Part shown: piece after piece, positions 1 to 9,307 of the stretch
Layout of the letters: every line of letters begins with the position of its first letter
Position numbering within the stretch: the stretch's first letter is position 1
DNA from: Streptosporangium sp. NBC_01755
GTDB lineage: Bacteria; Actinomycetota; Actinomycetes; Streptosporangiales; Streptosporangiaceae
Assembly: GCF_035917995.1 (NCBI RefSeq)
Contig: NZ_CP109131.1
Span: 3,038,001 to 3,102,000 of the forward strand
DNA: 64,000 bases
Reading direction: 5' to 3'
Translations under genes and position numbers: made by a program
The notes under the pieces: generated by a model
What the model saw: the letters and a program-made list of their open reading frames with translations, nothing else
The model's database searches: none
What the model was told of the DNA's origin: nothing

Positions 1-291
1 CATCACTTCTCCGAGGAACGAGCCGGCGAACTGCTCAGCAGGCTGGCCCCCGTGGTCAAGCCGGACGGCAAGATCGTGCTGGTGGGCTTCACCCTGGGAG
101 ACGAGAGCCCCGCCGAGGATCCGGCGCCGCACCTGTTCTCGATCCTCATGCTGTCCTGGACGTTCGAGGGTGAGGTGCACTCGATCCCCGCCTACGACCG
201 CATGCTGGCCGCAGCGGGCTTCACCGGCGGCCGGCGATACGACGTTCCCGGCCTGGCGTTCCGGGTCCTGATCGCCGACAAGCTCCCCTGA
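1..291 (+). CDS. SAM-dependent O-methyltransferase, C-terminal part
   Basis: The reading frame is open from the first base and ends at a TGA at 289-291, so the start lies outside the window. The visible 96 residues carry the late part of a class I methyltransferase fold: a hydrophobic strand ending in KIVLVGFTLGD, a helix with an acidic and proline-rich stretch, and the usual last strand with AAAGFTGGRR. This matches the C-terminal domain of small-molecule O-methyltransferases (Methyltransf_2 type). The substrate cannot be told. It may belong to a natural product cluster lying to the left, which would fit the SARP regulator and exporter nearby. Confidence 0.65.
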   Translation, partial: HHFSEERAGELLSRLAPVVKPDGKIVLVGFTLGDESPAEDPAPHLFSILMLSWTFEGEVHSIPAYDRMLAAAGFTGGRRYDVPGLAFRVLIADKLP

Positions 292-355
292 CCTCCGGGC
301 CCGTACTCCGCCGAGCCCGTGCCACGCTGAGCCCGTGCTCCACGGCACCGGCCGG

Positions 356-1636
356 TCACCCCGCCCGCTCTCCAGCGAGCCGCCGTCGGCTCGCCTGGGC
401 CAGGGAGGCGTAGATCTCCTCGAACCTGGCGAGCGAGCGGAGATGGTCATGAGTGACCGCGATGGCGCGGCAGACGCCGCCCATCGTGGCTCTCCGGCAG
501 GGATCGGTCAGGACACACGTCAGATGACGCGCGAGGGCGGCCACGTCCCCCGGCCTGTACAGGTAACCGGTGCTGCCCGATCGCACGAGGTGGGCGAGCG
601 CGTCCGCGACGGCGGCGACGACGGGAAGACCACTGGCCATCGCCTCAAGGGTGGCGACGCTCTGCAGCCCGGCCACGCCCGGGACGGCGAAGACGTCGGC
701 CGAGGCATAGGTGAGATGGAGGTCCCTCTCCGTCACCGGGCTCAGAAAGCACAGGCGATCGGCCACCCCGACCTCGTCGGCCAGCCGTTCCAGCCGTGGC
801 CGCTGGAGTCCGGCACCGGCCAGCACGACCTGCGCGTCGGTCCGACGGCAGACGTACGGCAGGGCGCGGACCAGGTCCTCCAGCCTCCTGTCCGCACCGA
901 GCCGGCCGACGTACAGCGCGGTGGCGCGCTCGGGGAGGCCGAGCTCCCTGCGGACCGATGCCTTGGCCCGCTCACGGGGGCGGAAGCGACTGGGATCCAC
1001 GCCGTGGACCACCGGCTCGACCGGGCGGGTGAGACCCCTGCCCCTGAACAGGTCGGCGGCGATCGCAGTGGGCACCGTGACGTGGTCGGCGCCGTTGAAC
1101 ACCCGGGCGAGATCGTGCCACGCGAGGTCCGCGGCCACGGCCCGCACCCGCGCGGGCACCCCGCGTCGGCGGAACAGGCGATCCGGTGCGACGTGCCCGG
1201 TGGCGACCACCGGGATGCCGCTCCGGAGTGCGGCCCCGAGCACCGTACGCCCGACGATGAGGTGCCCCTGGACGTGGACCACGTCGGGGGCGATCCGCCC
1301 GATCACCCTCTCGACGGTTCCCCGCGACCAGACCGGTGCCGTGACCCGCGCCATGGGTCTCCCGAACACCGGCACCGACCGGAGCCGATGGATCCGCACA
1401 CCGTCCACGCTCTCCACCCGGGGCGGCCCGTGGTCGGACTGGCACACGACATGGACCTCGTGACCGCGCATGACCAGTTCGGAGGCGAGCCGCTGTACGG
1501 AACGCGCCGTGCCGTTCATGTCGGGAGGATAGGTGTCGGTGCCCAGGAGTATCCGCAACGAGCGGCGCTCGTCCACCATGTGCGGAAAGAGGGGGTCGTG
1601 AGAGCGTGTTCCGGCGGGGAGGTCCGGCCAGCCCAT
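356..1636 (-). CDS. GT-B glycosyltransferase, family GT4
   Basis: Cytoplasmic or membrane-associated retaining glycosyltransferase of 426 residues, likely using a nucleotide sugar. The N-terminal Rossmann domain begins at RILLGTDTYPP with the glycine-rich NGTARSV loop. The C-terminal donor domain has the ALYVGRLG strand and LEAMASGLPVV. I chose the ATG at 1636 because GAGGAG lies 7 bases upstream; an in-frame start at 1687 has no comparable site. Unusual point: GT4 enzymes of the type that reads AELQS-ATLEAMASG have a Glu eight residues before the LEAM Glu (the E-x7-E pair); here that residue is Gly (GGG, one base from GAG). Acceptor unknown; mannosyl-type activity is possible but is only inferred from family resemblance. 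Confidence 0.8.
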   Translation of the reverse strand: MGWPDLPAGTRSHDPLFPHMVDERRSLRILLGTDTYPPDMNGTARSVQRLASELVMRGHEVHVVCQSDHGPPRVESVDGVRIHRLRSVPVFGRPMARVTAPVWSRGTVERVIGRIAPDVVHVQGHLIVGRTVLGAALRSGIPVVATGHVAPDRLFRRRGVPARVRAVAADLAWHDLARVFNGADHVTVPTAIAADLFRGRGLTRPVEPVVHGVDPSRFRPRERAKASVRRELGLPERATALYVGRLGADRRLEDLVRALPYVCRRTDAQVVLAGAGLQRPRLERLADEVGVADRLCFLSPVTERDLHLTYASADVFAVPGVAGLQSVATLEAMASGLPVVAAVADALAHLVRSGSTGYLYRPGDVAALARHLTCVLTDPCRRATMGGVCRAIAVTHDHLRSLARFEEIYASLAQASRRRLAGERAG

Positions 1637-1873
1637 GTCGTTGCTCCTCTGTGGTGGGGATCGTTCGGGACCGCGCCCGATCGGCATCCCGGGGGTCCGT
1701 CCGAGTACGCCGCCGGCACGCTCAGGTGCGGATTACCGGGGTCGAGGCCCCAGCGGCCGAATGCCACGTTTCCTCCGCGATACGGACAAGTACTCATGCG
1801 GGAAACAGACGACATTCTCCGAGGCCTCCCTTCCAAATTCGCGGAACCGAGAGGATCACACCATCGGGGTTCT

Positions 1874-1930
1874 CCCCCGAGTTCTTCTCGGGGGATCCCT
1901 GAGTCACCCCTGACAAATAACCGGTCAGGG
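1874..1930. promoter_or_regulatory. Two adjacent hairpins in the divergent intergenic region
   Basis: The 1637-1985 stretch carries no gene. Within it CCCCCGAG (1874-1881) pairs with CTCGGGGG (1887-1894), and CCCTGAC (1908-1914) pairs with GTCAGGG (1924-1930). They lie between the glycosyltransferase and the DedA relic, so they could be leader structures or operators. No T-run follows, so a classic intrinsic terminator is not shown. Confidence 0.4.
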
Positions 1931-1988
1931 ATTTGACCATCCGGAATCAACCCACAATGAAGAACGTGACACCTGTCGGAAGGAGGTT

Positions 1989-2170
1989 GTCATCGAGATT
2001 CTCGAATTCCTGGACGGACTTCACCCGCTACTGCTCGCCGCGGCGGTCGCCCTGTTCATGTGCGCGGAGACCTCGCTCCTCATCGGGCTCTTCGTGCCGG
2101 GTGACGCGGTGGTCCTGCCGGCCGGGTCGGCTCTCGCGGACGGGTGGATCCTCGCGAAGAACCGGGCGCA
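1989..2170 (+). pseudogene. DedA-family membrane protein, N-terminal fragment
   Basis: In the frame starting at 1989 about 60 residues read as the first transmembrane region of a DedA/SNARE-associated protein, with FMCAETSLLIGLFVPGDAVV and LPAG as the recognisable part. Homology stops near 2165 and the frame then runs antisense into the SARP gene, so roughly two thirds of the protein is missing. AGGAGG sits at 1981-1986 but no ATG, GTG or TTG follows in the right frame; an ATC at 1992 sits where the start would be. Truncation by a deletion that brought the SARP gene close is the simplest reading. Confidence 0.65.
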
Positions 2171-2199
2171 CGGATACTCCAGACATACCGGAACCGTGA

Positions 2200-5100
2200 T
2201 CAGGCAGCGCCGCTGTGGCCGTCGACCTGGCCGGAGACATGACACCACGCCTGGTGGTCGCCGAGTGCGGCGTGCGCCCTGGCGAGGACGCGCGCCCCGT
2301 TCTCCTGCTCCCGGTAGGCGCCCAGCTCATCGAGCCGGCTCAGGCTCGGCACGAGCAGGGCGATGGCGTCGCGGGGGCGTCCGGCCGCGAGATGGATCCT
2401 CGCTTCCAGGCAGGCGAGTTCGGCCTCTCCCCGAGCGTCCCCGAGACGGGCGAAGACACGCCGGCTGTTCTCGGCGAACCGCATCGCCTCCCCGTGGCGC
2501 TCCCGTGCCAGCTCGGCCGCGCTGATCAACTCCAGGGGACGCGCCCTGCCGTACCGGTCGCCGACCTCGGCGAGCGCCTGCGCCTCCTCGGTCAGGAGGA
2601 TCGCCGCCGGTAGATCACCCTCCTGGAGGTGGCAACGGCCGAGCGCGTTCAACGTCACCGCCTCGAAGCGGGTCTCGCGGAGTTCGCGAGCGCGCGCCAG
2701 CATCCTGTCAAGGATGCTCCTCGCCTCCTCCTCGCGCTCCGTGGCGAGCATGATGTCGGCGATGACCCCGGACGTGAGGATCTCGGCGTGCGCGGCGGGG
2801 GATGACCGGGCGAGCTCATGGGCCTGTTCGGCGAGCTTCAGCGCCTCGTCGGCCGCCTGCTGCAGCGCGCAGGTGTGGGCCAGCATGGCCAGGCTGAAGG
2901 GAAGTTCCCGCAGGGCTTCAAGCCGTTCGAAGGCGCTCACGCACTGGGTGAGCAGCCTCCGCGCCTCCCCCACCCTGCCCTGCCTGAACAGGAGCATGGC
3001 GCGGCCGTGTTCGGCCCGCCAGCCGGTCCGCTGGTCGCCGTTGGCCCAGCTGACGTTGCGCACCATGATGGACACCTGGATCAGCTTCGCCAGATCGTCA
3101 CGGTGTTTCGCGAGCGGGATGACGATCTCGGCCAGCCGTGCCGCCCGATCGTGCCAACGGTACCGGCAACAATGCGTGATCGCGGAGAGAAGCCGGTCTC
3201 GCTCAGTGACGAGCCACTTCCACGGCTGGGCCTCCACGCGGCCGGCGTCGTGCGGGAGAAGCCAGCCTCCGGAGAGGGGTTCCAGCGGCAGCTGGCCGAC
3301 GGCGTGGGGTAGCTGCCGCGAGGCCCGTGCGGCCAGCTCCAGCAGTGTGTCGATGTAGCGGCGCAGGGCCACCGTGACGGAAGAGGGGTCCTGCTCGGCG
3401 AGTTCTGTCGCGTAGAGGGCCGAGAGAGGGTGCAGGCGGTAGGTCGGATCGTCCATCGCGTTGAGCCCGACCGGCTCCAGAAGGTTGGCCTCGATGAGCT
3501 GGTCCGTCAGCCGCTCGTCGCCGCCGGTGAGCGCCGCCATCGCCCAGGGCGCGACCTCGGCATCCGGCACCAGACCGAGCTGGCGGAACGCGGCACGAGC
3601 GGGCGGGTCGAGCACGATGTAGCTCTGCCGCAGACTACGGCGCATGTCGAGGCCGCCGACCTTCAGCTCGTCCAGACGGCGGTTCCGGTCCCGCAGCCGG
3701 TCCGCGAACGATGTGAGGCTCACCAACGGCTGCATGCTCAGCTTCGCCCCCACGATCCGCAGCGCCAGCGGCAGGTGACCGCAGGCGGTGGTGATTCGCG
3801 CCGCCGCCTTTCCCTCCTGCCGGATCCGTCTCTCCCCGACCAGGCGCTCGAGCATCTCGACCGATTCCGGCTCGGTGAGGTTGCCCAGGTGTGTCGAGAC
3901 GGCCCCGGCAAGCGCGGACAGCATGTACCGGCTGGTGATGATCACGGCGCAGCCCGGCATGCCGGGAAGGAGGGGCTGTACCTGCTCGACGTCGGTCACG
4001 TCGTCAAGGAGCAGCAGGACGCGCCGGTCGGCCAGTCTGGAACGGAACATGGCCGCGCGCTGTTCCTGGCCCGCCGGGATGACGGGGCGGCTCACCCCCG
4101 TAGCCTCCAGCAGTTCGGCCAGGACCTCCGAGGGGTCGCGCCGCTCGCCGCCCCTGCCCAGCCGCGCGAACAACTGACCGCCGGGGAAGCGGTCCCGCAC
4201 CCGGTGCGCGAGCTGGACGGCCATCGCGCTCTTGCCCACGCCGGGCGGTCCCGTCACGGTGACGATCGTCATCCCGTCGGGCTGCTCCTCTCTGAGAGAG
4301 GTGTCGATCCGCTCCAGGATATCGGCCCGTCCCACGAAGTCGGCGACCCCGACCGGCAGCTGGCGGGGCGTTGCCCAGGGCCGATGCCCCTCGGGCATCT
4401 TGTTGATGTCCTTGCGCCGGCTGGACTCGGCCTCCAGGGCCGAATCCCCGGTCAGCACCGCGCGGTGCAGGCGGGTCAGTTCGTCCCCGACATCAAGCCC
4501 GTACTCGTTCCGCAGGAGGGTGGCGACCGAGGCGTACGCCTTCAGTGCCTCGACCTGTCGGCCACAGCGGAACAGCGCGATCATGAGCTGGCCGCACAAC
4601 CGCTCGCGCATCGGATGCCTGAGCATGAGCCTGTGCAGGTCCGCGACGATCTCGGCGTGGTTGCCCAGCATGAGTTCGACGTCGAAACGCCGATGGAGAG
4701 TCTTGAACCACTCCTCGGTGAGCTGCGGCACCTCCTCACGGAGGAGAGAGTCCGAGGCGATGTCGGCCAGGGCGGGCCCCCGCCACAGTGCCAGCGCCTC
4801 ATGCAGCAGCCGGGCCTCCTCCTCCGGCTCACCGGCGGACTCGGCCCGGGATGCCCGGTCGAGCAGGCTTCGGTAGCGCAGAAGGTCGAGGTGTTCGGTG
4901 TCGACCTTGATGAGATAGCCGCCGGGACTGGTGTGGATCATCCTCGTGTCTTCGTGACCGTCGCCCAGCGTACGGCGCAGCCGTGCGAGGTGGGTCTGCA
5001 ATGACGCGCGCGCGTCGCGTGGAAACCGGTCCTGCCAGAGCCGTTCCATGAGCTCGTCCGCCAGAACGATCCGGTTCGCGGACAGGAGAAGCGTGGCGAG

Positions 5101-5214
5101 AATGACCCTCTGCTTTTTTGCGTTAACGGTGAGTGACTGATTGCCGCGCCGCACGTCCAGCGGTCCCAGGATCCCGAACTGTAGCGCTTGTCCCATGCTG
5201 AAGAACCCCCGCAT
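2200..5214 (-). CDS. SARP/AfsR-type transcriptional regulator with NB-ARC ATPase and TPR domains
   Basis: Large cytoplasmic regulator of 1004 residues. Domains in order: OmpR-like winged helix (about 10-105, GILGPLDV start typical of SARPs), bacterial transcriptional activation domain (about 110-260), STAND NB-ARC NTPase with Walker A GPPGVGKS and Walker B RVLLLLDD, then TPR-like helices over the last 350 residues. SARPs of this size resemble AfsR and usually activate secondary metabolism by binding direct repeats near -35. The first ATG at 5214 lacks a clear ribosome site; the ATG at 5196 (GQALQFGILG) is a good alternative. Its neighbours, an exporter upstream and sugar and methyl transferases downstream, suggest a local cluster regulator. 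Confidence 0.88.
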   Translation of the reverse strand: MRGFFSMGQALQFGILGPLDVRRGNQSLTVNAKKQRVILATLLLSANRIVLADELMERLWQDRFPRDARASLQTHLARLRRTLGDGHEDTRMIHTSPGGYLIKVDTEHLDLLRYRSLLDRASRAESAGEPEEEARLLHEALALWRGPALADIASDSLLREEVPQLTEEWFKTLHRRFDVELMLGNHAEIVADLHRLMLRHPMRERLCGQLMIALFRCGRQVEALKAYASVATLLRNEYGLDVGDELTRLHRAVLTGDSALEAESSRRKDINKMPEGHRPWATPRQLPVGVADFVGRADILERIDTSLREEQPDGMTIVTVTGPPGVGKSAMAVQLAHRVRDRFPGGQLFARLGRGGERRDPSEVLAELLEATGVSRPVIPAGQEQRAAMFRSRLADRRVLLLLDDVTDVEQVQPLLPGMPGCAVIITSRYMLSALAGAVSTHLGNLTEPESVEMLERLVGERRIRQEGKAAARITTACGHLPLALRIVGAKLSMQPLVSLTSFADRLRDRNRRLDELKVGGLDMRRSLRQSYIVLDPPARAAFRQLGLVPDAEVAPWAMAALTGGDERLTDQLIEANLLEPVGLNAMDDPTYRLHPLSALYATELAEQDPSSVTVALRRYIDTLLELAARASRQLPHAVGQLPLEPLSGGWLLPHDAGRVEAQPWKWLVTERDRLLSAITHCCRYRWHDRAARLAEIVIPLAKHRDDLAKLIQVSIMVRNVSWANGDQRTGWRAEHGRAMLLFRQGRVGEARRLLTQCVSAFERLEALRELPFSLAMLAHTCALQQAADEALKLAEQAHELARSSPAAHAEILTSGVIADIMLATEREEEARSILDRMLARARELRETRFEAVTLNALGRCHLQEGDLPAAILLTEEAQALAEVGDRYGRARPLELISAAELARERHGEAMRFAENSRRVFARLGDARGEAELACLEARIHLAAGRPRDAIALLVPSLSRLDELGAYREQENGARVLARAHAALGDHQAWCHVSGQVDGHSGAA

Positions 5215-5468
5215 TCATCAGGAGTACTGATTCACGAACAACCATCAGGCTTCTTCCGACGGTTATCGGCCATGGATTATCTAGCGAATGCGCACCTGCC
5301 GTATCTTAGGGCATCTTCCCCGACGCATATGATCAACAATTCGCCGACCGGCACCTGGAAGAGATGAAACAAATTACATACCTTCGCAATCAGGATTATT
5401 GCCGGATTTTTCTGTCATGGCAACCTTCCTATCACGATCATGCAGGCAGAGGTATGCGCGGCGCCCTT

Positions 5469-6920
5469 TTATGGCGTAACAGAGGAGGCCCGCTCGTCTC
5501 CGAGTACACGGGTGCGCCGAGGCAGGAATGGGACCAGCAGGATCGCCACAAAGAACACGCCGGCGTTGTAGAACAGGGACTGCCAGGACGCCTCGATCCA
5601 GACCGCCCGGTCGGGTGGGCCGGTACCCGCCACCCCGAAGAACAGCGCCCCGATGATCGCGACCCCGATGGCCCCACCCAGTTGGATCGTCGCGTTCGCC
5701 ACACCGGACCCGGCACCCGCGTCACGCGCCGGGACACCGGCGAGAATGAGGTCCACCAGGATGGGCACCATCAGTCCGGTGCCCAGACCGGCCACGAACA
5801 GGCACCCGAACACCTGCCAGGTCGTGGTGGCGGAGCCGTACTGCCTGATGACGAGGATCAGCAGGGACATCCCCGTGCCCATGAGGGCGAGGCCGGTCCC
5901 GATGAGCCTGCGGCCGATGCGCGACCCGAACCTGACCGCCAGGTTCGCGGTAACGCCGAGGCCGACCGTCCAGCCCAGACCGACCAGCGCCATGCGCAAC
6001 GGACTCCAGCCATGCATGATCTGGAAGCCCCACACGAGTACGAGAACGTAGGACATGATGCCGGAGAAGACCATCGTCAGCAGGATGGATCCGGCGACGA
6101 AGGACCGGTTGCGAAACAGCGCCGGGGGCACGAGCGGGGAGTCGTTCTCGTGCCGTCGCTGATGGAGTCCGAAGAGGAGGAACATCGGCACCGAGGCGGC
6201 CATCGACACGAAGGCCCAGGTGGGCCAGCCCATCTCGCGCCCCTGTACCAGGGGGTACATGAGCATGATCGATGCGACCCCGAGCAGGAGCACACCGGGG
6301 ATGTCCAACCGGAGCGGGCGGTCGGACCTGCTCTCGGGCAACACTCGCAGGGTTCCCACGAAGGCGAGCAGGCCGATCGGGATGTTCACCCAGAAAATCC
6401 ACCGCCAGCCGGGCCCCGCCGTGAGCACGGCACCGACGAAGGGACCGACGAGGGCGGCGGCCGGGATGGCGACCCCCAGCAGCCCCATCGCCTTGATGCG
6501 CTCACGCGGCGGGAACATCGCCTGAATCACCGACAGCACCTGGGGCACCATGAGCGCGGCGAAAACCCCCTGGAGCAGGCGTGCGCCGACCATCACCTCG
6601 CCGCTCCACGACAGGCCCGCCAGCATCGACGCGACGGTGAATCCGGCGATACCGATAAGGAAGGTTTTTCTGCGCCCCGCGATGTCCCCGAGCCGTCCCC
6701 CCGTGACCAGGAAAAGCGCGTAGGTGAGGGCATAGCCGGCGAGGATCCACTGCCCGATCGAATAGTCCGCGTTCAGCTCCCGCTGCATGTAGGGCAGCGC
6801 GACGTTGACAATCGTCACGTCGAGCTGATCCATGAAAACGGCCGTGAGGACAATGAGAAGCGCGAGCCACCTACGAGGATCCGATTCGGATGTGGATGCG
6901 GTCGATGCCTCCGTCGCCAT
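5469..6920 (-). CDS. MFS multidrug exporter, DHA2 (EmrB/QacA) family
   Basis: Integral membrane proton-drug antiporter of 483 residues with the many hydrophobic segments expected of a 14-TM DHA2 protein. The motif A loop GRLGDIAGRRKTF follows TM2, and PYMQRELNADYSIGQWIL precedes it, as in EmrB/QacA proteins. The ATG at 6920 is preferred because AAGAGG lies 5 bases upstream; a GTG at 6926 is in frame. It is transcribed towards the SARP gene and is directly preceded by three perfect tandem repeats that look like a regulator-binding array. Likely role: export of a locally made or toxic compound. Confidence 0.88.
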   Translation of the reverse strand: MATEASTASTSESDPRRWLALLIVLTAVFMDQLDVTIVNVALPYMQRELNADYSIGQWILAGYALTYALFLVTGGRLGDIAGRRKTFLIGIAGFTVASMLAGLSWSGEVMVGARLLQGVFAALMVPQVLSVIQAMFPPRERIKAMGLLGVAIPAAALVGPFVGAVLTAGPGWRWIFWVNIPIGLLAFVGTLRVLPESRSDRPLRLDIPGVLLLGVASIMLMYPLVQGREMGWPTWAFVSMAASVPMFLLFGLHQRRHENDSPLVPPALFRNRSFVAGSILLTMVFSGIMSYVLVLVWGFQIMHGWSPLRMALVGLGWTVGLGVTANLAVRFGSRIGRRLIGTGLALMGTGMSLLILVIRQYGSATTTWQVFGCLFVAGLGTGLMVPILVDLILAGVPARDAGAGSGVANATIQLGGAIGVAIIGALFFGVAGTGPPDRAVWIEASWQSLFYNAGVFFVAILLVPFLPRRTRVLGDERASSVTP

Positions 6921-6935
6921 CTGCACCTCTTCTGA

Positions 6936-7028
6936 TTTCGTGTTACGTTCGCGGGCCTGTCACTACTTTCGTGTTACGTTCGCGGGCCTGTCACTACTTT
7001 CGTGTTACGTTCGCGGGCCTGTCACTAC
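6936..7028. repeat. Three perfect 31-bp tandem repeats
   Basis: Units 6936-6966, 6967-6997 and 6998-7028 are identical, each beginning TTTCGTGTTACGTTCG and ending GGGCCTGTCACTAC. They abut the start of the exporter gene (its ATG is at 6920). On the exporter strand each unit carries AGTGACA. Position and perfect periodicity suggest iterated operators or promoters. Three contiguous copies without spacers are not a CRISPR. Confidence 0.9.
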
Positions 7029-7674
7029 ATCGCCGCCTCGCACGAAAACTCGGCGAAGAAGCGGTTCCACCTCGTGCACGGCATGCCGTTCGGCACCGTT
7101 CCGGTTCCGGCCGAAACGGTGAACGGTATGGCGCTCTCGGAACGGCGTACGGAATCCGGCCGCAACTCCCCGGCACATCGTGACGCAACCGGCTAGAGCC
7201 GGACTCAAGCGCCACTGGTGCCGTCCGGCCAAGCCGCTTCGCCCCCGTGCCATTCCCAGCGGAACCGGTCACCCGCCACCGCCGGCGACCGCGCGTGGAC
7301 TACCGGAGCATGCGCCAGGAGGAACCCGAGTCGTCAGGATCCCGATGCTGAGCGCCGCGTCGGCGCGCCCTCGACCGGCACCTGAGCACCGCACGACACC
7401 CCCGCCCGATCCGAGTCGAGGCTCATCCGCCCGGCGGCACCCCGCCCGCTCCGGCCATGTTTCGAAGACACCCCCCACCCCCGACATCCCACACATGTGC
7501 GGAAATACCGCCGACACAACCGGTTGACAATCATACATTCATGACCAAGACTGACTGAAAGTTTGCAATCAACGGTCGATCGTTGGGCATCCAAAGCGCT
7601 CCCGAAAGAACGGCACGGGAAGAAGCGCGCGTTTCTGATGCCAATTCGTCCGTGGCTAGAAAGGTTCTTTCAGC
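7029..7674. other. Gene-free stretch upstream of the carboxypeptidase
   Basis: About 645 bases with no convincing coding sequence; open frames here have unnatural arginine-, proline- and histidine-rich translations. Its right end is AT-richer and holds TTGACA at 7524-7529, a possible -35 element for the carboxypeptidase gene, although the hexamer 17 bases on (AAGACT) is a poor -10. GAAAGG lies shortly before the ATG at 7675. Confidence 0.4.
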
Positions 7675-9144
7675 ATGTCTTCAAGAGACTCGCAGTCCCC
7701 CACGGCCTGGAGCGCCAAGAAACGCGTTTTGACGCTTGCGTTGAGCGTCGGACTTCTGGGAAGTCTCAGCATTCCGGCGGCCACCACCACCTTCGCCGAG
7801 TCCACCGACATCAGAGCAGCCGCCCAGGTGCTGGCAGCGCAGTCAGCGACGCTGCCCAGCGGCCGGACCACCTACCGGACGATCACCGACTACAACAACG
7901 AGATGCTCGCGCTGAGCAAGCAGCACCCCAACCTCGTCAAGCACATCACGCTGCCGCACAAAACCCGCCAGGGCCGCGAGGTGTACGGCATCGAGGTGAC
8001 CCGCGACGTCAACGCCTCCGACGGCAAGCCCGTCCTGTTCATGACGGGAATGCACCACGGGAACGAGTGGCCCTCGGGTGAGCACACCCTGGAGTTCGCC
8101 TACGACCTGGTGAACAACGCCGGGAAGGACCCGAAGGTCAAGCGCCTGCTCGACCAGGCGCGGGTCATCTTCGTCCCGGTCGTCAACGTGGACGGGTTCC
8201 TCATCAACCGGCGCACCAGCTGCGGCATCTCGCCGACGTGCGCCGGCAGCGGCGGAGTCGACATCAACCGCAACTACCCCCTCGGCTGGGGTAGCAACGC
8301 GGGTTCCAACGTGACGAACCGCGGCCCGGCGCCGGCCTCCGAGCCCGAGGTGCGGAACATCATGGACCTGACCACGACCAACCAGGTCACCGTCCTGATC
8401 ACGAACCACACCTCCGGTCACACCCTCCTCCGTCCGCCGCTGGAGAAGCGCGCGGGCGACACCCCGGACGAGGCCGTCTACTCCGCCCTGACCGACGCGA
8501 TAACCGCCAAGAACGGCTACGTGGGCATGAAGTCGGGCTTCGACTACGAGACGACCGGCGAGACCCCGGACTGGTCGTACTACGCCACCCGCGGCCTCGG
8601 GTTCACGTACGAGATCATGAAGACCCAGTCGACCAACAACACCTACCCCGAGGTGATCGAGGACTACCTCGGCACCGGTCGCTACGAGGGCAAGTCGAAC
8701 CGCGAGGCGTTCATGGTGGCCCTGGAGTACGCGGCGGACCCGGCGGGGCACTCCGTGATCACGGGCAAGGCGCCGAAGGGCGCGGTTCTGACGATCACGA
8801 AGGACTTCGACCTGTGGACCGCGCCGATCCGGCAGACGAGCACTGTCCTCGACCCGCCCCAGGCGGTCCCCACCCACCTGGAGTCCAGCCTGATCGCCCC
8901 GACCAACGGCAAGTTCACCTGGCACGTCAACCCGTCGGTGCGGCCGGTCCCGGCCTACACCGAGAACGGTGTCGTCGCCACCGGTCCGGGCAACTTCCTC
9001 CAGGAGAGCTGGACGCTCACCTGCGCCCGTCCGAACGGTGAGGTCCTGGAGACGGTGAAGGTCACCGTCGACAGGGGCGAGCAGGTCGATGTTCGGCTGC
9101 AGGAGTGCAAGACCCGCTTCAACGGCAACGGCCCGAAGCACTGA
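7675..9144 (+). CDS. Secreted zinc carboxypeptidase, peptidase family M14
   Basis: Extracellular metallopeptidase of 489 residues that should release C-terminal residues from peptides. A Sec signal is clear: KKR at 15-17, a hydrophobic core at about 19-33 and TFA-ES as cleavage site near residue 41. The zinc motif HxxE is H128-G-N-E131, in the MHHGNEW context usual for this family. The third His is expected in LITNHTSGHTLL and the catalytic Glu in GFTYEIMK. The last 120 residues form a beta-rich accessory domain. It is monocistronic in appearance, with a strong hairpin after it and an RpiR regulator downstream. Confidence 0.9.
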   Translation: MSSRDSQSPTAWSAKKRVLTLALSVGLLGSLSIPAATTTFAESTDIRAAAQVLAAQSATLPSGRTTYRTITDYNNEMLALSKQHPNLVKHITLPHKTRQGREVYGIEVTRDVNASDGKPVLFMTGMHHGNEWPSGEHTLEFAYDLVNNAGKDPKVKRLLDQARVIFVPVVNVDGFLINRRTSCGISPTCAGSGGVDINRNYPLGWGSNAGSNVTNRGPAPASEPEVRNIMDLTTTNQVTVLITNHTSGHTLLRPPLEKRAGDTPDEAVYSALTDAITAKNGYVGMKSGFDYETTGETPDWSYYATRGLGFTYEIMKTQSTNNTYPEVIEDYLGTGRYEGKSNREAFMVALEYAADPAGHSVITGKAPKGAVLTITKDFDLWTAPIRQTSTVLDPPQAVPTHLESSLIAPTNGKFTWHVNPSVRPVPAYTENGVVATGPGNFLQESWTLTCARPNGEVLETVKVTVDRGEQVDVRLQECKTRFNGNGPKH

Positions 9145-9158
9145 GCGCACCCCAATAA

Positions 9159-9190
9159 GCCGGGCGGTCCCCTGTGGGGGGCCGCCCGGC
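9159..9190 (+). terminator. Hairpin terminator after the carboxypeptidase gene
   Basis: GCCGGGCGG and CCGCCCGGC pair, with a further CCCC/GGGG extension around a short TGT loop, fifteen bases after the stop codon. The stem is very GC-rich and lacks a strong T-run, as is common in actinobacteria. Confidence 0.75.
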
Positions 9191-9307
9191 ACCGCTTTCG
9201 CCCCACACTCTTGAAGTCATGCGGCCAAAACCCGATCGCCCTGCCCGCCGGGCGGTGAGAATCATCGCTGGGTCCGTCATCACTCCGTGGGGAAGGGAAG
9301 TTCAAGG

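Noticed and set aside
335-1936. Long plus-strand open frame opposite the GT4 gene
   Set aside because: Its translation is His-, Pro-, Gly- and Arg-rich without domains; it is the antisense shadow of a GC-rich gene.
3430-5004. 524-codon frame opposite the SARP gene
   Set aside because: Antisense to a gene with clear winged helix and NB-ARC motifs; composition is unnatural.
5364-6935. 523-codon frame opposite the DHA2 exporter
   Set aside because: Extremely charged His/Glu/Gly-rich product, no domain; the opposite strand has a clear transporter.
6936-7028. CRISPR array
   Set aside because: The three 31-bp units are contiguous with no spacers and no cas genes are near.
7029-7530. Small plus- and minus-strand frames upstream of the carboxypeptidase
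   Set aside because: No ribosome sites and biased, motif-free translations.
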